Below, one piece after another: positions 44,662 through 55,894 of a stretch of 64,000 bases of DNA; position 1 is the first letter of the stretch, and each line of letters starts with the position of its first letter. The translations under genes were made by a program, and so were the position numbers. The DNA is taken from positions 483,916 to 547,915 of the forward strand of contig MU001690.1 of assembly GCA_010093515.1 (NCBI GenBank). The letters run 5' to 3'. The notes beneath the pieces are model-generated. The model saw only the letters and a program-made list of their open reading frames with translations, did not search any database and was not told where the DNA came from. Source of the stretch: Lineolata rhizophorae. Its lineage: Eukaryota > Ascomycota > Dothideomycetes > Lineolatales > Lineolataceae.

Positions 44662-45885
44662 ATGGCAGGGCCTCTGGAAGAACAGGATTCACCACCACCG
44701 CCACCACCGCCACAACAGTCTTCAGAGTCTCGTTCTAGGAGCGAGCCACGCTCGATTCCTCAATCTAGCCTTTTAACCGTTCCTTTCTCTCGCTTCCGCC
44801 GACCCCATCGTTTGCGTTCCGAGAGTCCAGTCTCTAGAAGGAATCAGTATCTTTCGCGTACACCGTTAGCTTCGAGCAGCCTTTCTATTACAGTTCCGCC
44901 TCCACGTCCTCAACGGCCGGAGCCAGAAACTCCTCGACAATCCGAACCTCAAAACTTTTTCAGTTTTCCATTTCCAATCCGAGCGCGGCCGCCGCCGATC
45001 CTTCTCAGTCCGAGGGAACTCCCGCACATGTCGGTTTATTCCACCTCGTCTGTCGATTCGGAGTACAGCAATCCGCCCGCCCGTCAGTACTCGCTTCCTA
45101 CCTTCGACATCATGACGGACGGATCTCTCAACGAGGTATGGCATTCCCAGTTTTCCCTTTTACAGCATGGATTTGCCGCCACGGGAATAACTCTACATCA
45201 TGGCAAGGCTGCTGACTATTATGGCCAGCATGAGAAGGAGCAACTCATCCACTCGCTCCGCACGCATAGGCTCAACACCTTGGTAGAGCTACGCCGCGTA
45301 GAGAAGATCTTTGCGAGGCTGGGATCTCAGGACCTATCCGAGCCCATGACCACAGCCTGTGCGCATTCCCTCACAAGCACGACGCTAGCCATTCAATCCT
45401 ATGTACTGACTACTCCGATAGGGGCGTACTATGTCAATTCTCACACTCTTCTTACGGAGCTTAGGAGTCTAACGCGCAACTATCCTTTCAGGTATTGTTC
45501 TCTAGCTTCCCATTTGTTATCCTATCTAACCATCATTTGAAATCAGTTCGGACTGCTTGGATGAGGCCAAGCGTCGTGTCTACACCGATCCGACGAGCAA
45601 CAGAAGCTGGAACTTGTGCTGGCTTGTGCTCGTTAAAATGCAGAGCGAGTAAGTTTCGCTCCTCGGTACCCTCCACCATTGATTTGGTAATGCTCACCGC
45701 AAGGTTTTTGATGTAGTCGTCTCATACCATATTACGCTCAACATCAGGCCTCGCAACCGTCCATGTGGGGAAACCGCATCCCTTCCGCCGAAGGCGTCGC
45801 GCAGTTGACAAATGCATTTGTCGGCGAATGGGAAGGAGCTGTCGATCAGTTGCTCAGGAACTGGGACGTTCCGCCTTCTCGTTGA
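44662..45885 (+). CDS. uncharacterised Pro/Ser-rich protein with conserved-looking C-terminal half
   Basis: Three exons (44662-45491, 45547-45648, 45717-45885; introns 55 and 68 bp) encode 366 residues. I do not recognise a family. Residues 1-120 are disordered, with a run of seven Pro and many Arg/Ser. From about residue 150 the protein is ordered and helical: EVWHSQFSLLQHGFAATGI, HSLRTHRLNTLVELRRVEKIF, TTLAIQSYVLTTPIGAYYV, EAKRRVYTDPTSNRSWNLCW, LVKMQSDRLIPYYAQHQ, and a final GEWEGAVDQLLRNWDV. No membrane helix is evident. The last acceptor was chosen because only it keeps the frame open to a plausible C-terminus. Confidence 0.6.
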
Positions 45886-47297
45886 AGGCAATAGTGGTTT
45901 GTTTCACTCTTTCAGTCTCCGGATAGACTAGCCTTGCCACACGCAGGTTACGGTGCATTGGTTATTCCCGCACTCATGTCGCTGCTTTCATGTTTGCATT
46001 GCTGTCGTTTCTGTTGCAATCTATTAACGCCAGATAATCTTCATGGCTCTTTTTCCCTTTTAATTTCTCTTGTTTTTCGTATGGAATGTTTCATCCCTTC
46101 GAATTTACTCGTCTGGCACTAGCGTATATCCAAAAAAGTTACTTTTTGCTTTCCTATATTGTACAAACTCCTGCCATTCTTTGACCCGGTCTGTTTCCTA
46201 GAATATGTCCTGTTCAATGTAGCGTATCGCCTTTGCGGTGTCGTCTTGCGCTTGCCATCGTTGCTCTCTTACGCCTCAAGCTTCAATACCCCGCAGTAAG
46301 GGTTTAGTATTCCTTTGAGTTGTAATCCTTCAATTGGCTTAAGAACTCTTTTCTTTTAGAACTGATGGTCATTGGAGCTGCGATATAATATCTCTGTGTA
46401 TGCATCGTTTCTTTCTTCATATTCTATTCCATAATGATAGGACGACTTTCTTGGGATTCGATGTGACCGGGTTATTCAAGGAAGCGTGAGACTCACACTA
46501 CACGTTATTAGAATTTCATTTCTTAGACATTAAAAATGGAAAATGAAGGCAAAGAATGACGCACTTGCAGTGCACATTAACAATGACAAATATTGCGTTG
46601 CTACCCTGCTGTTGCAAGTTCGTGGCCGGAAATAAGGAGGGGAGGCAAAGTACCTTTTTACGCGGACTTACCTGCGACGATCAACTGCTATCCGCCGGTG
46701 TGCAAACCCGGCTTGTAAGTGCCCCGGAGTTATTTTAACTCCACCCCCGTTCTATCCCTGGACTCCAGTGAATACTAACCTTAGGCTTACATCTAGAACC
46801 TCATCTCCATCGGTAACCGGAATGCCTTACAGAATACATGTCGGCAAATCAGGCTTTGAGCGAACTATCAGGTATTAGCAAACTGACTAAACAGCTAGGA
46901 TTCAAGCGAAACACTCGTCTGCGGATCGGCTCAAGACAATGGAAACTTTTGCATTCAAATGAGCTTCTAATAAAAATAAGGGCGCGAAACCCTGATAATT
47001 GTGTAGCGATTGTGAAACCGGGGTTTACCGCAATTGACTGTTTTGATCCAATTTTGCCGCAAGGAGATGCTCGTTGCACCCCTGCACGCTGAGATAAGGT
47101 GGCACGGACCGGGCTCGGCAAAAGCTATTCCCGGTCTGTTTTTGACAGGAAGGATCCGGCGAATCATCACTAGCGCTCGAAGCTACGTTGCACCTTTGGC
47201 CAAGCCGCAATTGAGGTTACCCTCCTCTTCGTAATGGCGGTGCGAATATTTGTGACATAGGCCTCTACTCCTCCTTCTATTCCTGTTCTACTTAGCC
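45886..47297. other. AT-rich intergenic, no gene seen
   Basis: T-rich after 45900 (likely a long 3' UTR of the preceding gene), then mixed sequence with frames below 90 codons. The last 100 bp is the promoter of the GWT1 gene. Confidence 0.5.
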
Positions 47298-48958
47298 ATG
47301 GAAGATATTGCGGGCATGGAAGGCTTAGAAGGCCTGATCGCCGAGACTTACAAGGCTCGTAGGGAGGCCTTTGTGTCCAACCTCACTGGGACAACTGTGG
47401 AAGAAGTCAACCTGGTTACGCTTGTCGCAGCGGTATATCCCGACCTCACAACACCACAGCCACTTCCTTGCCAAGCGTTTTTCGTCTGACCGTTCTAGAA
47501 TAGGCAGCGATATGTCTCTGGTCAGCACTCCAGGCGCGTCAACGGTTTTTCACTCCTTACACAATTCTGGCCCTTGTAACCGACTTCCTCCTAAACTGCT
47601 GCGCCATTCTCCTTGCAACCACGCAATATTCCTCTGCGCCAGCGCTACTTAACACGCTCCTTTTTATACCGGCTCTTTTTCTCTACTTCAGCGAACCGAC
47701 CCCAGCCGTAAGGAGAGCCAATGCGGCGAAGAAGACCAAGGCCTCCAAGCTAGACAATGCAAACCCAAATTCTAGAAGCGTATCGTCAAAGCCAGATCCG
47801 CTTCCACTCAAGCCGTTCGTGACGACTTATCGTGGCAACATGATGGTCATCACGTGCACTTCAATTCTCGCGGTCGACTTCAACGTCTTCCCCCGACGCT
47901 TCGCCAAGGTCGAGACGTGGGGCACTTCGCTAATGGACGTGGGCGTCGGCTCTTTTGTCTTCTCCGGCGGTCTTGTGTCAGCGAGGGCATTGCTTAAAGC
48001 TGGCATGCAGACCAAGGGGCCGCTTTTAAGCCGCATGATTACCGCTTTGCGGCACTCCATCCCGCTCCTAGTTTTGGGCCTAGTGCGGCTTTATAGTGTA
48101 AAAGGTTTAGACTATGCGGAACACGTTTCTGAGTATGGTGTTCACTGGAACTTCTTTTTTACGCTTGGGCTTCTCCCACCCTTTGTCGCACTTTTGCATT
48201 CGTTTCCCTTCTTCAAAGCCGGCCCTAAGTCACTCGCTGTGCTGGCAGTGGTGGTGGCAGTGGCGTACCAAACTGTTCTCGATAGCACGGAATTGGAAGC
48301 GTTCATCTTGACAGCGCCGCGGGAGGATCTGCTGTCCAAGAACCGCGAGGGCATATCCTCCTTTGTTGGGTATCTCGCAATTTTTCTTGCTGGGCAGGCG
48401 ACGGGGATGTATGTTCTGCCCCGGGAACGATTGCCGCCATCACCGCCATCGTCTTCGGCAACCATCCTCGACAAATTGCGCCGTTGGTGCTGTACGACGC
48501 TCGCACGGCTGATCCTATGGGCTGGGATTTGGTCCGGGCTCTTCGTCATTACGACTGCAGACAGCGGACTCGCGATGCCTATTTCGCGCCGAATCGCAAA
48601 TCTACCGTACTTCTTGTGGATCACAGCGTTCAATTGCTGCCAGATTACATTATACGCCGTTGTTGAAGCCGTTTGGTTCCCGGGCATCTACGATCATGGC
48701 AACCGGCAGCAGAGCAATCGTGGAGAAAGCGAGCGCGAAAGAGGTCAAGAGGCGACAAGCAGATTGCTGCATGCTTTCAACCGCAATGGGTTGGCGATAT
48801 TTCTAATTGCGAACTTGTTGACCGGACTGGTCAATTTGACGTTGCCGACGCTGGATATGGGGCAAGGGCAGGCTATGGCTGTTCTTGTGGTTTATACAGC
48901 TATCCTAGCAGGACTGGCTTTGGGCCTGGATGCATGGGATATGTCGATCAAATTTTAA
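47298..48958 (+). CDS. GWT1: GPI inositol acyltransferase Gwt1
   Basis: Two exons (47298-47432, 47504-48958; 71-bp intron, phase 0) encode 529 residues, near the 490 of yeast Gwt1. It acylates the inositol of glucosaminyl-PI in the ER, an early step of GPI-anchor making (PIG-W in animals). Family features: the start KARREAFVSNLTGTTVEEVN, then a first helix AAAICLWSALQ, the diagnostic ITCTSILAVDFNVFPRRFAK followed by KVETWGTSLMDVGVGSFVF, RLYSVKGLDYAEHVSEYGVHWNFF, and LDTE-like 'NREGISSFVGYLAIFLAG'. About 13 hydrophobic helices run through the protein. All family-marking Asp and His positions in those blocks are present. The gene is 305 bp ahead of the Sfr1 gene on the same strand. Confidence 0.94.
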
Positions 48959-49263
48959 AATATGTATATTAGATAGTTCACAATGTCATAGCGGTTAAAA
49001 AGGGCTTTGGCTCCTTTGCAGCTAAAGTAAATGTGGATTTGCTCGGGTTTGATTATTGGTCCCGTGACAGCGCGCCAAAACCGCGAAGTCGCGACTCGGA
49101 CACGTCACTCGACCTCACCTCCGCCTACTTCCTACGACCCGTCGTCGCCCCCCACCACCTCTTCTCCACTTGGTGCTCCACATGTACTAGCTTCTACTCT
49201 GCATTCAACAGGGCTGAAATAGCTCGCTTACACCAATCGTGATCGCGTCCCTCGTAATTCAAC
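48959..49263. other. short intergenic spacer before the Sfr1 gene
   Basis: Holds the GWT1 3' UTR and the Sfr1 promoter. Pyrimidine-rich just before 49264. Nothing else seen. Confidence 0.5.
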
Positions 49264-50350
49264 ATGTCCACACCTGCGGCGAAGCGGCGCCGACTCGAGG
49301 CCAGCGCCAACGTTCTCTCGCGCCCTTTCAAATCGCCTTTTCGGTCATCGATTAATCCCCCTCAAGGCTCGTCCGAATCGAACGCCACGACATTAGCAAA
49401 CAATGCGTCGGCAAGCCAAAAAGAGACCAGCAGCGAAAAGGCCCTGTTGCGGGCCAAGACAAAATCCGACGTCAATCCCTACGTTGGATCTCCTGAAACG
49501 GAGCTTGGAGGCGATGGGAAGAAGCCCGGCGCCGAGCCGGTGCTTCGAGGTATGACCTGTGCCGGCACAGCGCAATCACCCATAACGCCGCGCGCAGCGC
49601 AGCCTTCCGCGTCACATCATCCCGCGCCATCATCTACAGCAACACCCACCGCTTCTACAATCGCACTCTCTACCAAGATCGCCGCTCTGCGCACCGAAGT
49701 CGACATGCTTACGCAGGCCATTGCCATCGTCTCACCACGTGGTCGCGAGAGGGATGCCGAGCTCGAGCAGCTGCGCGTCAAGTGGCGCGATGTGAGCCGT
49801 GCGGCGGCGGAGGAGGTCTTCGCGGGGTGCAAAGAGAGGGTGATGAGGATGGGAGGGGTTGGGGCGTGGAGGGAGAGGGAGAAAAAGAAGGAGGAGAGGT
49901 GGAAAGACTGGGAGGAAGGTGAGGAGAGTGATGGTGATGACAGTGAGGACGAAGAAGACGATGAGGACGAGGAAGAGGAAGATGAACGAGAGGATGACAA
50001 CAGGGAAGGGACGGGCAACTGCATAATGGATGCCGAAGCTCGTATGTGGGCGAGAGAGTTCAAGAGAGAAGCTAAGGAGGTAGCGCGAGAACAGAAACGT
50101 ATGCTAAAGGCCGCAAAGGAAGAAGCTAGACGCGAGAAAGAACTTGAGCAAGAGCGGCTCAAGGTAGAACAGGATGCGTTGGAGGAGAAAGATGACGATG
50201 TAAGTTTGTCCTTAAAGCACGTCATTACTTGCGTGAACTTCTATTCTAACCTATAAATAGACGTTCACAATGGACATGATGCTTAAAACGCTCAACGTTG
50301 ACCTCAAACTTATCGGGTGGGATCGAGAGTTACAGAGATGGGTGGATTAA
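49264..50350 (+). CDS. Sfr1/Mei5 (Dds20) recombination mediator subunit
   Basis: Two exons (49264-50199, 50261-50350; 61-bp intron, phase 0) encode 341 residues. The N-terminus is basic and disordered and has the motif RPFKSPFRSS near residue 20, which is typical of Sfr1/Mei5 proteins. A coiled coil starts near residue 135 (LSTKIAALRTEVDMLTQAIAI, then RDAELEQLRVKWRDVSRAAA). Exceptionally acidic (EDEEDDEDEEEEDERED) and Lys/Glu-rich helices follow. The second exon gives the family's end MDMMLKTLNVDLKLIGWD. Sfr1 with Swi5 stabilises Rad51/Dmc1 filaments. Length agrees with fission-yeast Sfr1 (about 300). The call rests on these short motifs, so it is good but not certain. Confidence 0.8.
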
Positions 50351-51233
50351 GGCAATGGCAGCGTAGGAGAAGAAAATTTGCTTCTATAGAACAACCGCGT
50401 GGAGTTATGGCCGAAGGTAGTGCATAATTATTATCATGAAGTGCTATTCATGAAGAATGGATGGACTAGTTGAAGGCTTAATCCAACAAGCGACGCGCGT
50501 GTGGTGAAAGATTCAAGACCATAGCCTTAGCTAATTACTTTGCTTAACTCGCACTTGCACAAGCATAGTATGATTTGCCTAGTTCATTACCTGGGTCCCG
50601 GAGACGCATTTAGGAATTTGTGCAAGCAAGTCCAGGTCTCCCAGCAAATTTTGGGCCGGCGCTTATCCGGCAGAAACCAATATGCGTAGAAATGAACACC
50701 AAGACCCTTTTCTGACTCCGTGGAGCCGTTCTAACAGAAACCGAGAAAGCAAAGGCAATTTGAAGACGGAGCTTAATATTATGGTTGAACCATAAGTCTG
50801 CCCCGTCAGACCACCGTAAACCCGGGCTTCAGAAAAGAGCTGCTTACTCCGATTTCATAACTCCTTATGAGACCTGGCGCCCGGAATGAAGCCGCCATGG
50901 AGCACCATGTCTCAGGCGCAGCTTGTAGACAAACCTAAGAATAAGTCCTATAGTTACATTCGTATCTTCAGTCCGGAAATCTCGTTGGATAGGTGGGTCT
51001 TACCTTGACTTCGGAAAAGAATGAATGGACATCCGGACCTAATGAAGAAAAAGCCGAAAGCATTATTTTCGGTCCAGGCGCGGTAAGAACTCGTTAATCG
51101 AAGAACCGAATCCTAGAAGCTAAGGTTACAGGCATGTTCTGACAACTTCGCAGCCAATGACCGTACTGGACGGGAGCCGCCTAAACTGTTCCACCCATTG
51201 GGTGTGCTCATAGGATGGACCCATAGGAGTAGC
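50351..51233. other. convergent intergenic, no gene seen
   Basis: The 3' ends of the Sfr1 gene and the leftward SRA gene face each other here. No frame above 66 codons and no RNA gene is seen. Confidence 0.5.
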
Positions 51234-52910
51234 TTATTCGACCCGACGAGCAGAACGAAGCTTGTCGTACGCCGCGATCTCCTCATCGGTCGGCCTAGCC
51301 TCAACGCCCTCAAACCGAATCGGATCCTGTCCCGGGCAACGCTTCAGGCGGAAACGGTACGACTCCTTGGAGCGATCGACTGACTCGTAATCGACCATGT
51401 CATACAGACCATCGTATCTAAAGCCGCGCCTAGGGCGGTAACGGTTTGCGACCTTGAGGTGGGTAGCGCGAATGACGCGAATAGGTTTGCGCTCGTTGAA
51501 AGGTAGTTGTGCGGTCTCAAGCATGTGCTGTGTCGAATCGGTGGGTCCCTTCCCTTCGGTGGAGTCCGTTCCAGTGTACCAGATGTCATCCCCGTTGTCC
51601 TCGTCTTCGTAGTGGTTCCCGCCAGAGAGAATGATGCTATATACGCCCTTGGAGCGTTCGCCGTAGATGCCACCTTGGGTGGCGCCGTGAAGACCATCGC
51701 GCACCATGCTAAGCTGTGTAGGGTACCAAGACCCATTGACATGTCCATTATTGCCGTAGTGGTAGGCATAGCGGCGGCCCGGATAATCCTTTCGAATCCT
51801 ATCAGTGGCGCGACTATCCTCGATCGTTCCATATTTCTTAGTGGTTGAGCTAGCCACCGAAGTTCTCATGTCGATACCACGTAGGAGGTCGGTATCAAAG
51901 TCTTCCATGGCCCACTTGTGATAAAGCTCTTCCGCATCGGCACGGATATCCCAAGGAACATGGATGCCGGGAGCAGGTGAAATAAGCCGCTTAAGTCCTC
52001 CGTCGTTGTGCAGCATTCGAGCGCCCCTAATCTCTTTTGCGGTCGCTTCGGTGAACTTAAACTTGTGAACAAGCGAACGTACGTGGTTGAAGTCCACTTT
52101 GGGAGCCTTAAGAGCTTCTTGAAGCTGCTTGAAGTAGTTGACTGTCGCTGGCCTAAATTTCAAACCCTGAAACTTCAGTTTGCAATACCACTGGGGAGGG
52201 GACTCTTGCGACTCAGCAGGTCTATTTAGCGGAACGTTCGACGCCTTCGGCGCCGTCGAGCGTCTGAACGAGGGCAACGAGCTGAGCACAGGTGGCTTGG
52301 CCGCTTCAACGTGATTAGAGCGCTGGGCCTTGGCCCTAGAGGCTGAAGCTGTGGTGTCAGCATCGTTACGAGCACGCTTAGATACTCGTTCATCAGAGTC
52401 GGTGAGCTGGCCGTCGGAAGGCGACGACGACATTGCTGTGTTATCATCATTCTCGGCATCCTTGAAGGCATCATCGACCACTTTCTTCCATTTCGCCTTG
52501 TCGCGCCGGTAGTCGCGCTCCAAGGCCGCGAACGTAGAAGAGTCAGCGGAAATGCTGGAGACTCCGGCCGGCAAAGTTTCTGGAATGTTGGGGTATTGGC
52601 GGACGCCGTTATCATCATACGACGCGTTCTCAAACGCGTCATCTATGACTTGCTTCCATTTCGCCTTGCCGAGCTGGTACTCGCGTTCCAATTTCTCGCA
52701 CTCTAAAGCTACGAGCGTACAAGGCTCCGCGGAAGCGCTGGAGGCTTCGGGCGGCAAGGTATCCAGAATCTTGGGGTATGGGCGGTCGCCGTTATCATCG
52801 TGCGGCGCATTGTCGAATGCGTCGTTGATGATCGTTGTCCATTTCGCCTTTTCACGCTGATACTCGTGCTCCATCTCCCATGCGTACTCTTTATCGATCC
52901 TAGGAGGCAT
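51234..52910 (-). CDS. SRA-YDG domain protein with tandem N-terminal repeats
   Basis: A single exon encodes 558 residues. The C-terminal third (about 392-531) is an SRA/YDG domain: HGATQGGIYGERSKGVYSIILSGG, EDEDNGDDIWYTGTDS, the RVIRATH strand and RGFRYDGLYDMVDY with the diagnostic Tyr499-Asp500-Gly501. SRA domains bind 5-methylcytosine or 5-hydroxymethylcytosine DNA by base flipping. Residues 16-158 hold three related units, each with EYQ/DYR..KAKW..(V/I)(I/V)(N/D)DAF followed by an acidic stretch; the first two also share YP.I..TLP. Residues 160-235 are disordered and basic with a possible nuclear signal (RVSKRARND). Residues 240-390 form an unassigned ordered segment before the SRA fold. 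No RING, SET or HNH domain is present. It is intronless, unlike most neighbours. Confidence 0.85.
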   Translation of the reverse strand: MPPRIDKEYAWEMEHEYQREKAKWTTIINDAFDNAPHDDNGDRPYPKILDTLPPEASSASAEPCTLVALECEKLEREYQLGKAKWKQVIDDAFENASYDDNGVRQYPNIPETLPAGVSSISADSSTFAALERDYRRDKAKWKKVVDDAFKDAENDDNTAMSSSPSDGQLTDSDERVSKRARNDADTTASASRAKAQRSNHVEAAKPPVLSSLPSFRRSTAPKASNVPLNRPAESQESPPQWYCKLKFQGLKFRPATVNYFKQLQEALKAPKVDFNHVRSLVHKFKFTEATAKEIRGARMLHNDGGLKRLISPAPGIHVPWDIRADAEELYHKWAMEDFDTDLLRGIDMRTSVASSTTKKYGTIEDSRATDRIRKDYPGRRYAYHYGNNGHVNGSWYPTQLSMVRDGLHGATQGGIYGERSKGVYSIILSGGNHYEDEDNGDDIWYTGTDSTEGKGPTDSTQHMLETAQLPFNERKPIRVIRATHLKVANRYRPRRGFRYDGLYDMVDYESVDRSKESYRFRLKRCPGQDPIRFEGVEARPTDEEIAAYDKLRSARRVE

Positions 52911-55894
52911 CTTGAATGACGAACGTTAGATCCATATGCGTTAGCGTAGGCATTTTGGGCGTGTGTGGTGCATATTCTTACAATTTGGAGCACTTGTGGG
53001 TTTAAGTCGCCGGTGACGAGCAAAGTCTCGCGGTACAGAATGCAAGCAGGTAGCAGTGGTTATGGGTTGGTAGCACTTCAAGTTGAGGGGGCTGAGAAGT
53101 TAGGTGTAGGTGTGTAGCTGTGGCAGGGTTGGTGAGGGTGGAAGAAGTAAACAAGCAAACGCAGAGAGTGCTCGGCAACGTAACGTAGGCCCGCCGAGTC
53201 GTGGTAGGTAGGACCAAGTTTATTGAGGGCCTCATTTGCCGACGGGCGTACTGGCGCACAGCTTCAGTTAAAACGTCAGCGCTATTTGAACATGACCTTT
53301 AAATTATTTCCGCAGTGCCAGTGTCCATGCCTCACTACTATGCATCAAAACATGACAAAAGTGAGTGTGATTACAAGTGGACATACTTGAGCGAGCGGTT
53401 TACAGATTTAAGCATCCCATATGTGCCTCGAAGAGGCTGCTATAACGGAGCAAGGTAAGAGAGGGCTGGTTGACCAAGGCAGAAGTGCAAGTCCATGTGA
53501 CCGGGATGTGCAGAATGTTCAATATGTGGGAGGAATGAAATGGCCACACAAATCGCAAACTGAGTGTCCACGTGCGAATAGTTGAAGTTATCTGCGTTGC
53601 ACGGATTGCTCTACGAAAAGCCAAATTCCGCTGCCTGCCCTACACGTGAAGACATAGGTTGGGGTCTTAGCTTCGGCTCCACGTGCGCAGTCATGTGATT
53701 TGGTGCCCCGATGAGAAAACTTACTCAAAATCCTACACATAGCTAGGCCATGTGCAGGAATAAAAGAGTATAGAACAGTGTAATGGCTTTAAGTGAGAAG
53801 TTAGGTTAGGTTACTAAAATGAACTGTGTCTTCCTTGGTTGTGCTTAGAGTATCTTGTGAAATACTATGTTTAGACAGGGAAAATTTGTTCATTCAACAA
53901 CGGCATATTCTAAATGAATAGGATGGTCATGCCACTAAGTACGCGGATATATGCTTTTATATCCGTCGATCCATCTTGCGAATGTGGATTGTTAAGTTGC
54001 AAGTTCATCATATTAAAAAGGTGTGCGGTCACATGACCTTACATACAACAATCACATTTTCATAATAAAAATTTTCTAGCAAGCAATAAGTGTTGCTAAT
54101 GCTTTTTGAGAGACAACTTAGATGGGCTCGATCATTTTCAAAAGAATAAGTTTATGAACTAGCGTTGCCTCCAGGTCTAGACTTGCCTAAGTAACCTTCT
54201 GTTTGTCTTTAGTGTAGTTGAGCTACGAAATGATACATTGCATTGCACTCTGATACAAGCATATTCGGGCGGGCGGAGTTCCGCATAGGTTGAAGTTTAG
54301 CTCTCCAAACATGACTCTGTGACAGTATACGTCCCTAACCTTTCCAGGGATTCCACCATTTTCCATAGTATCCTCAAGCCTGTAACCACCAAGACCGTAT
54401 CTCTTTGTATCCACGTATATTATTGCCTAGCCGGGTAAGCACAACGACCTTGCTTCCTTGAAAGACCCATCTACCATGGCTTGGCGTCGATCTTTTTGGA
54501 GCATGTCCGACTGAGTAGTTCTTGTTGTGGAGACGCAATCTTCCATTATCGGCAGTAAATGGCCGGCCTGAGGGCATTTGCGTCGCAATTCTCTGTTTTG
54601 CATATCCACTGCCCAAATAAGCTCATGTACAGGCAGTCAAGTTCTCTAGAAGTCATTGGAAACTCTGTCAGACAGCTGCGCTCGGCTGAATTTGCTCATT
54701 TGCATGCCTGGAACTGCGCTATCAACACCAAGCATCAAGGAACCTGTCGCGCTACACCAGAAAGCATCTCTCATGTCAGAATTCGGTAGATCCAAGGATC
54801 GTTCGGCCCGAGAAATGGAATCCGCATACCATAAGAGCGAAGACTAGCCACATGACGAATCTCCGCTCTGTGAAGCAACTGCAATTCTGTTCCTAAATTC
54901 TTCTGCGACAGTTTGCTTGTTAGTATTTAGAAGTTGCTGGATTACTTATTGGGGCTGTCTAGTCTGGTACCCACTAAAGTAAGTCGAGGTAGACTTGAAA
55001 ATATGGAGTTTTTTTTGTCACTAATTAGGTAGTGAAGCTCGTCCTCCAGCAAAGACTGGTACATGATAGACCTCCAACAATCTAGATGACAGACAATCGG
55101 TCTCGGGTATGCTCTTTCGCAGTTTTTCTCGTCCTAATTTCCCGCAACAGTCCGTAATACGTGAGACTCAACGTTCACGGGGCCGGGGTTTTAATATTCG
55201 CATATTTGTTGGTCAATCTGCTCCATACGTACAGCTTGCAGTACGGGGGTAGGTCAGGAGAAGAGGCCTTGGTGTGGAGAAAAATCTGATAACAGCGCCA
55301 AGGGAGCCGCTGCCGAGAGATTTTTGCTCGATACGGCCTAGCGGGTGCACCCGATCGGTTTTCTCGCGATTACGTCTGCCCCCGTCATCGGCCCTGACGG
55401 CGCGAGATGAAAAATCCCCAGCACTCGGCGTGCTCAACCATTGAAAAGTTACCTCTCTAGTTTAAGATTGTCGGTATTGGGCCCCTAGATCCAGAAGCAA
55501 GACGAAAACCTGGGCGCAATGAGTGACTGCTGGTAAGCCGTCGTGACGAGGCAGCGGGGCGATCGGACAATCCAGACCGCGGCCCGCGCCGGGGGCCTAG
55601 GCTCAAGAGCTCTTGGGCACAGCACTGCGATCTGCTGCGCGCTCTACAAAAGCTACTAGGCAGCCGCCCACATCGTGGCTTGCACCGCTCGTTACTTCCT
55701 CACCTTCGCCTCGCCACGGCAGCAACTCCGCCGCCACCCGCTCGCTAGCGCCTCACTCATATGGGCGCCAAAACGCGTCGTCGAGCTTCGTCCACCGTCG
55801 CCCTCCAAGAAGCTCCATCTCCGCGGTGACCCGCCCGCCCTCTCCGTCCGCCCGCTCCCAATCCGCAAACTATCGCGTCGCCGCACCGCCCGCC
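52911..55894. other. 3-kb gene-free stretch, AT-rich in the middle
   Basis: Holds the promoter of the SRA gene on the left. From about 53700 to 55100 it is AT-rich, with T runs (for example near 55010), a small perfect hairpin at 53944-53965 (CGGATATA/TATATCCG) and two copies of TTAGG at 53801. No protein domain, RNA gene or transposon end is seen. From 55500 onward GC rises; the frame of the next gene is open from 55613 without an ATG until 55895, so an upstream exon is possible. Confidence 0.45.

Noticed and set aside
46661-46685. ACTTACCTG, like the 5' end of U1 snRNA
   Set aside because: The rest of a U1 fold and Sm site is not visible; the match is short enough to be chance.
53801-53813. 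TTAGGTTAGGTTA, resembling telomere repeat
   Set aside because: Only two diverged units; not an interstitial telomere tract.
53944-53965. Perfect 8-bp hairpin CGGATATA/TATATCCG
   Set aside because: Small, single and in AT-rich DNA; no sign of a mobile element or terminator role.
53700-55100. Possible RIP-mutated relic
   Set aside because: AT-rich but still with many CA/TG dinucleotides and no recognisable element ends or coding remnants.
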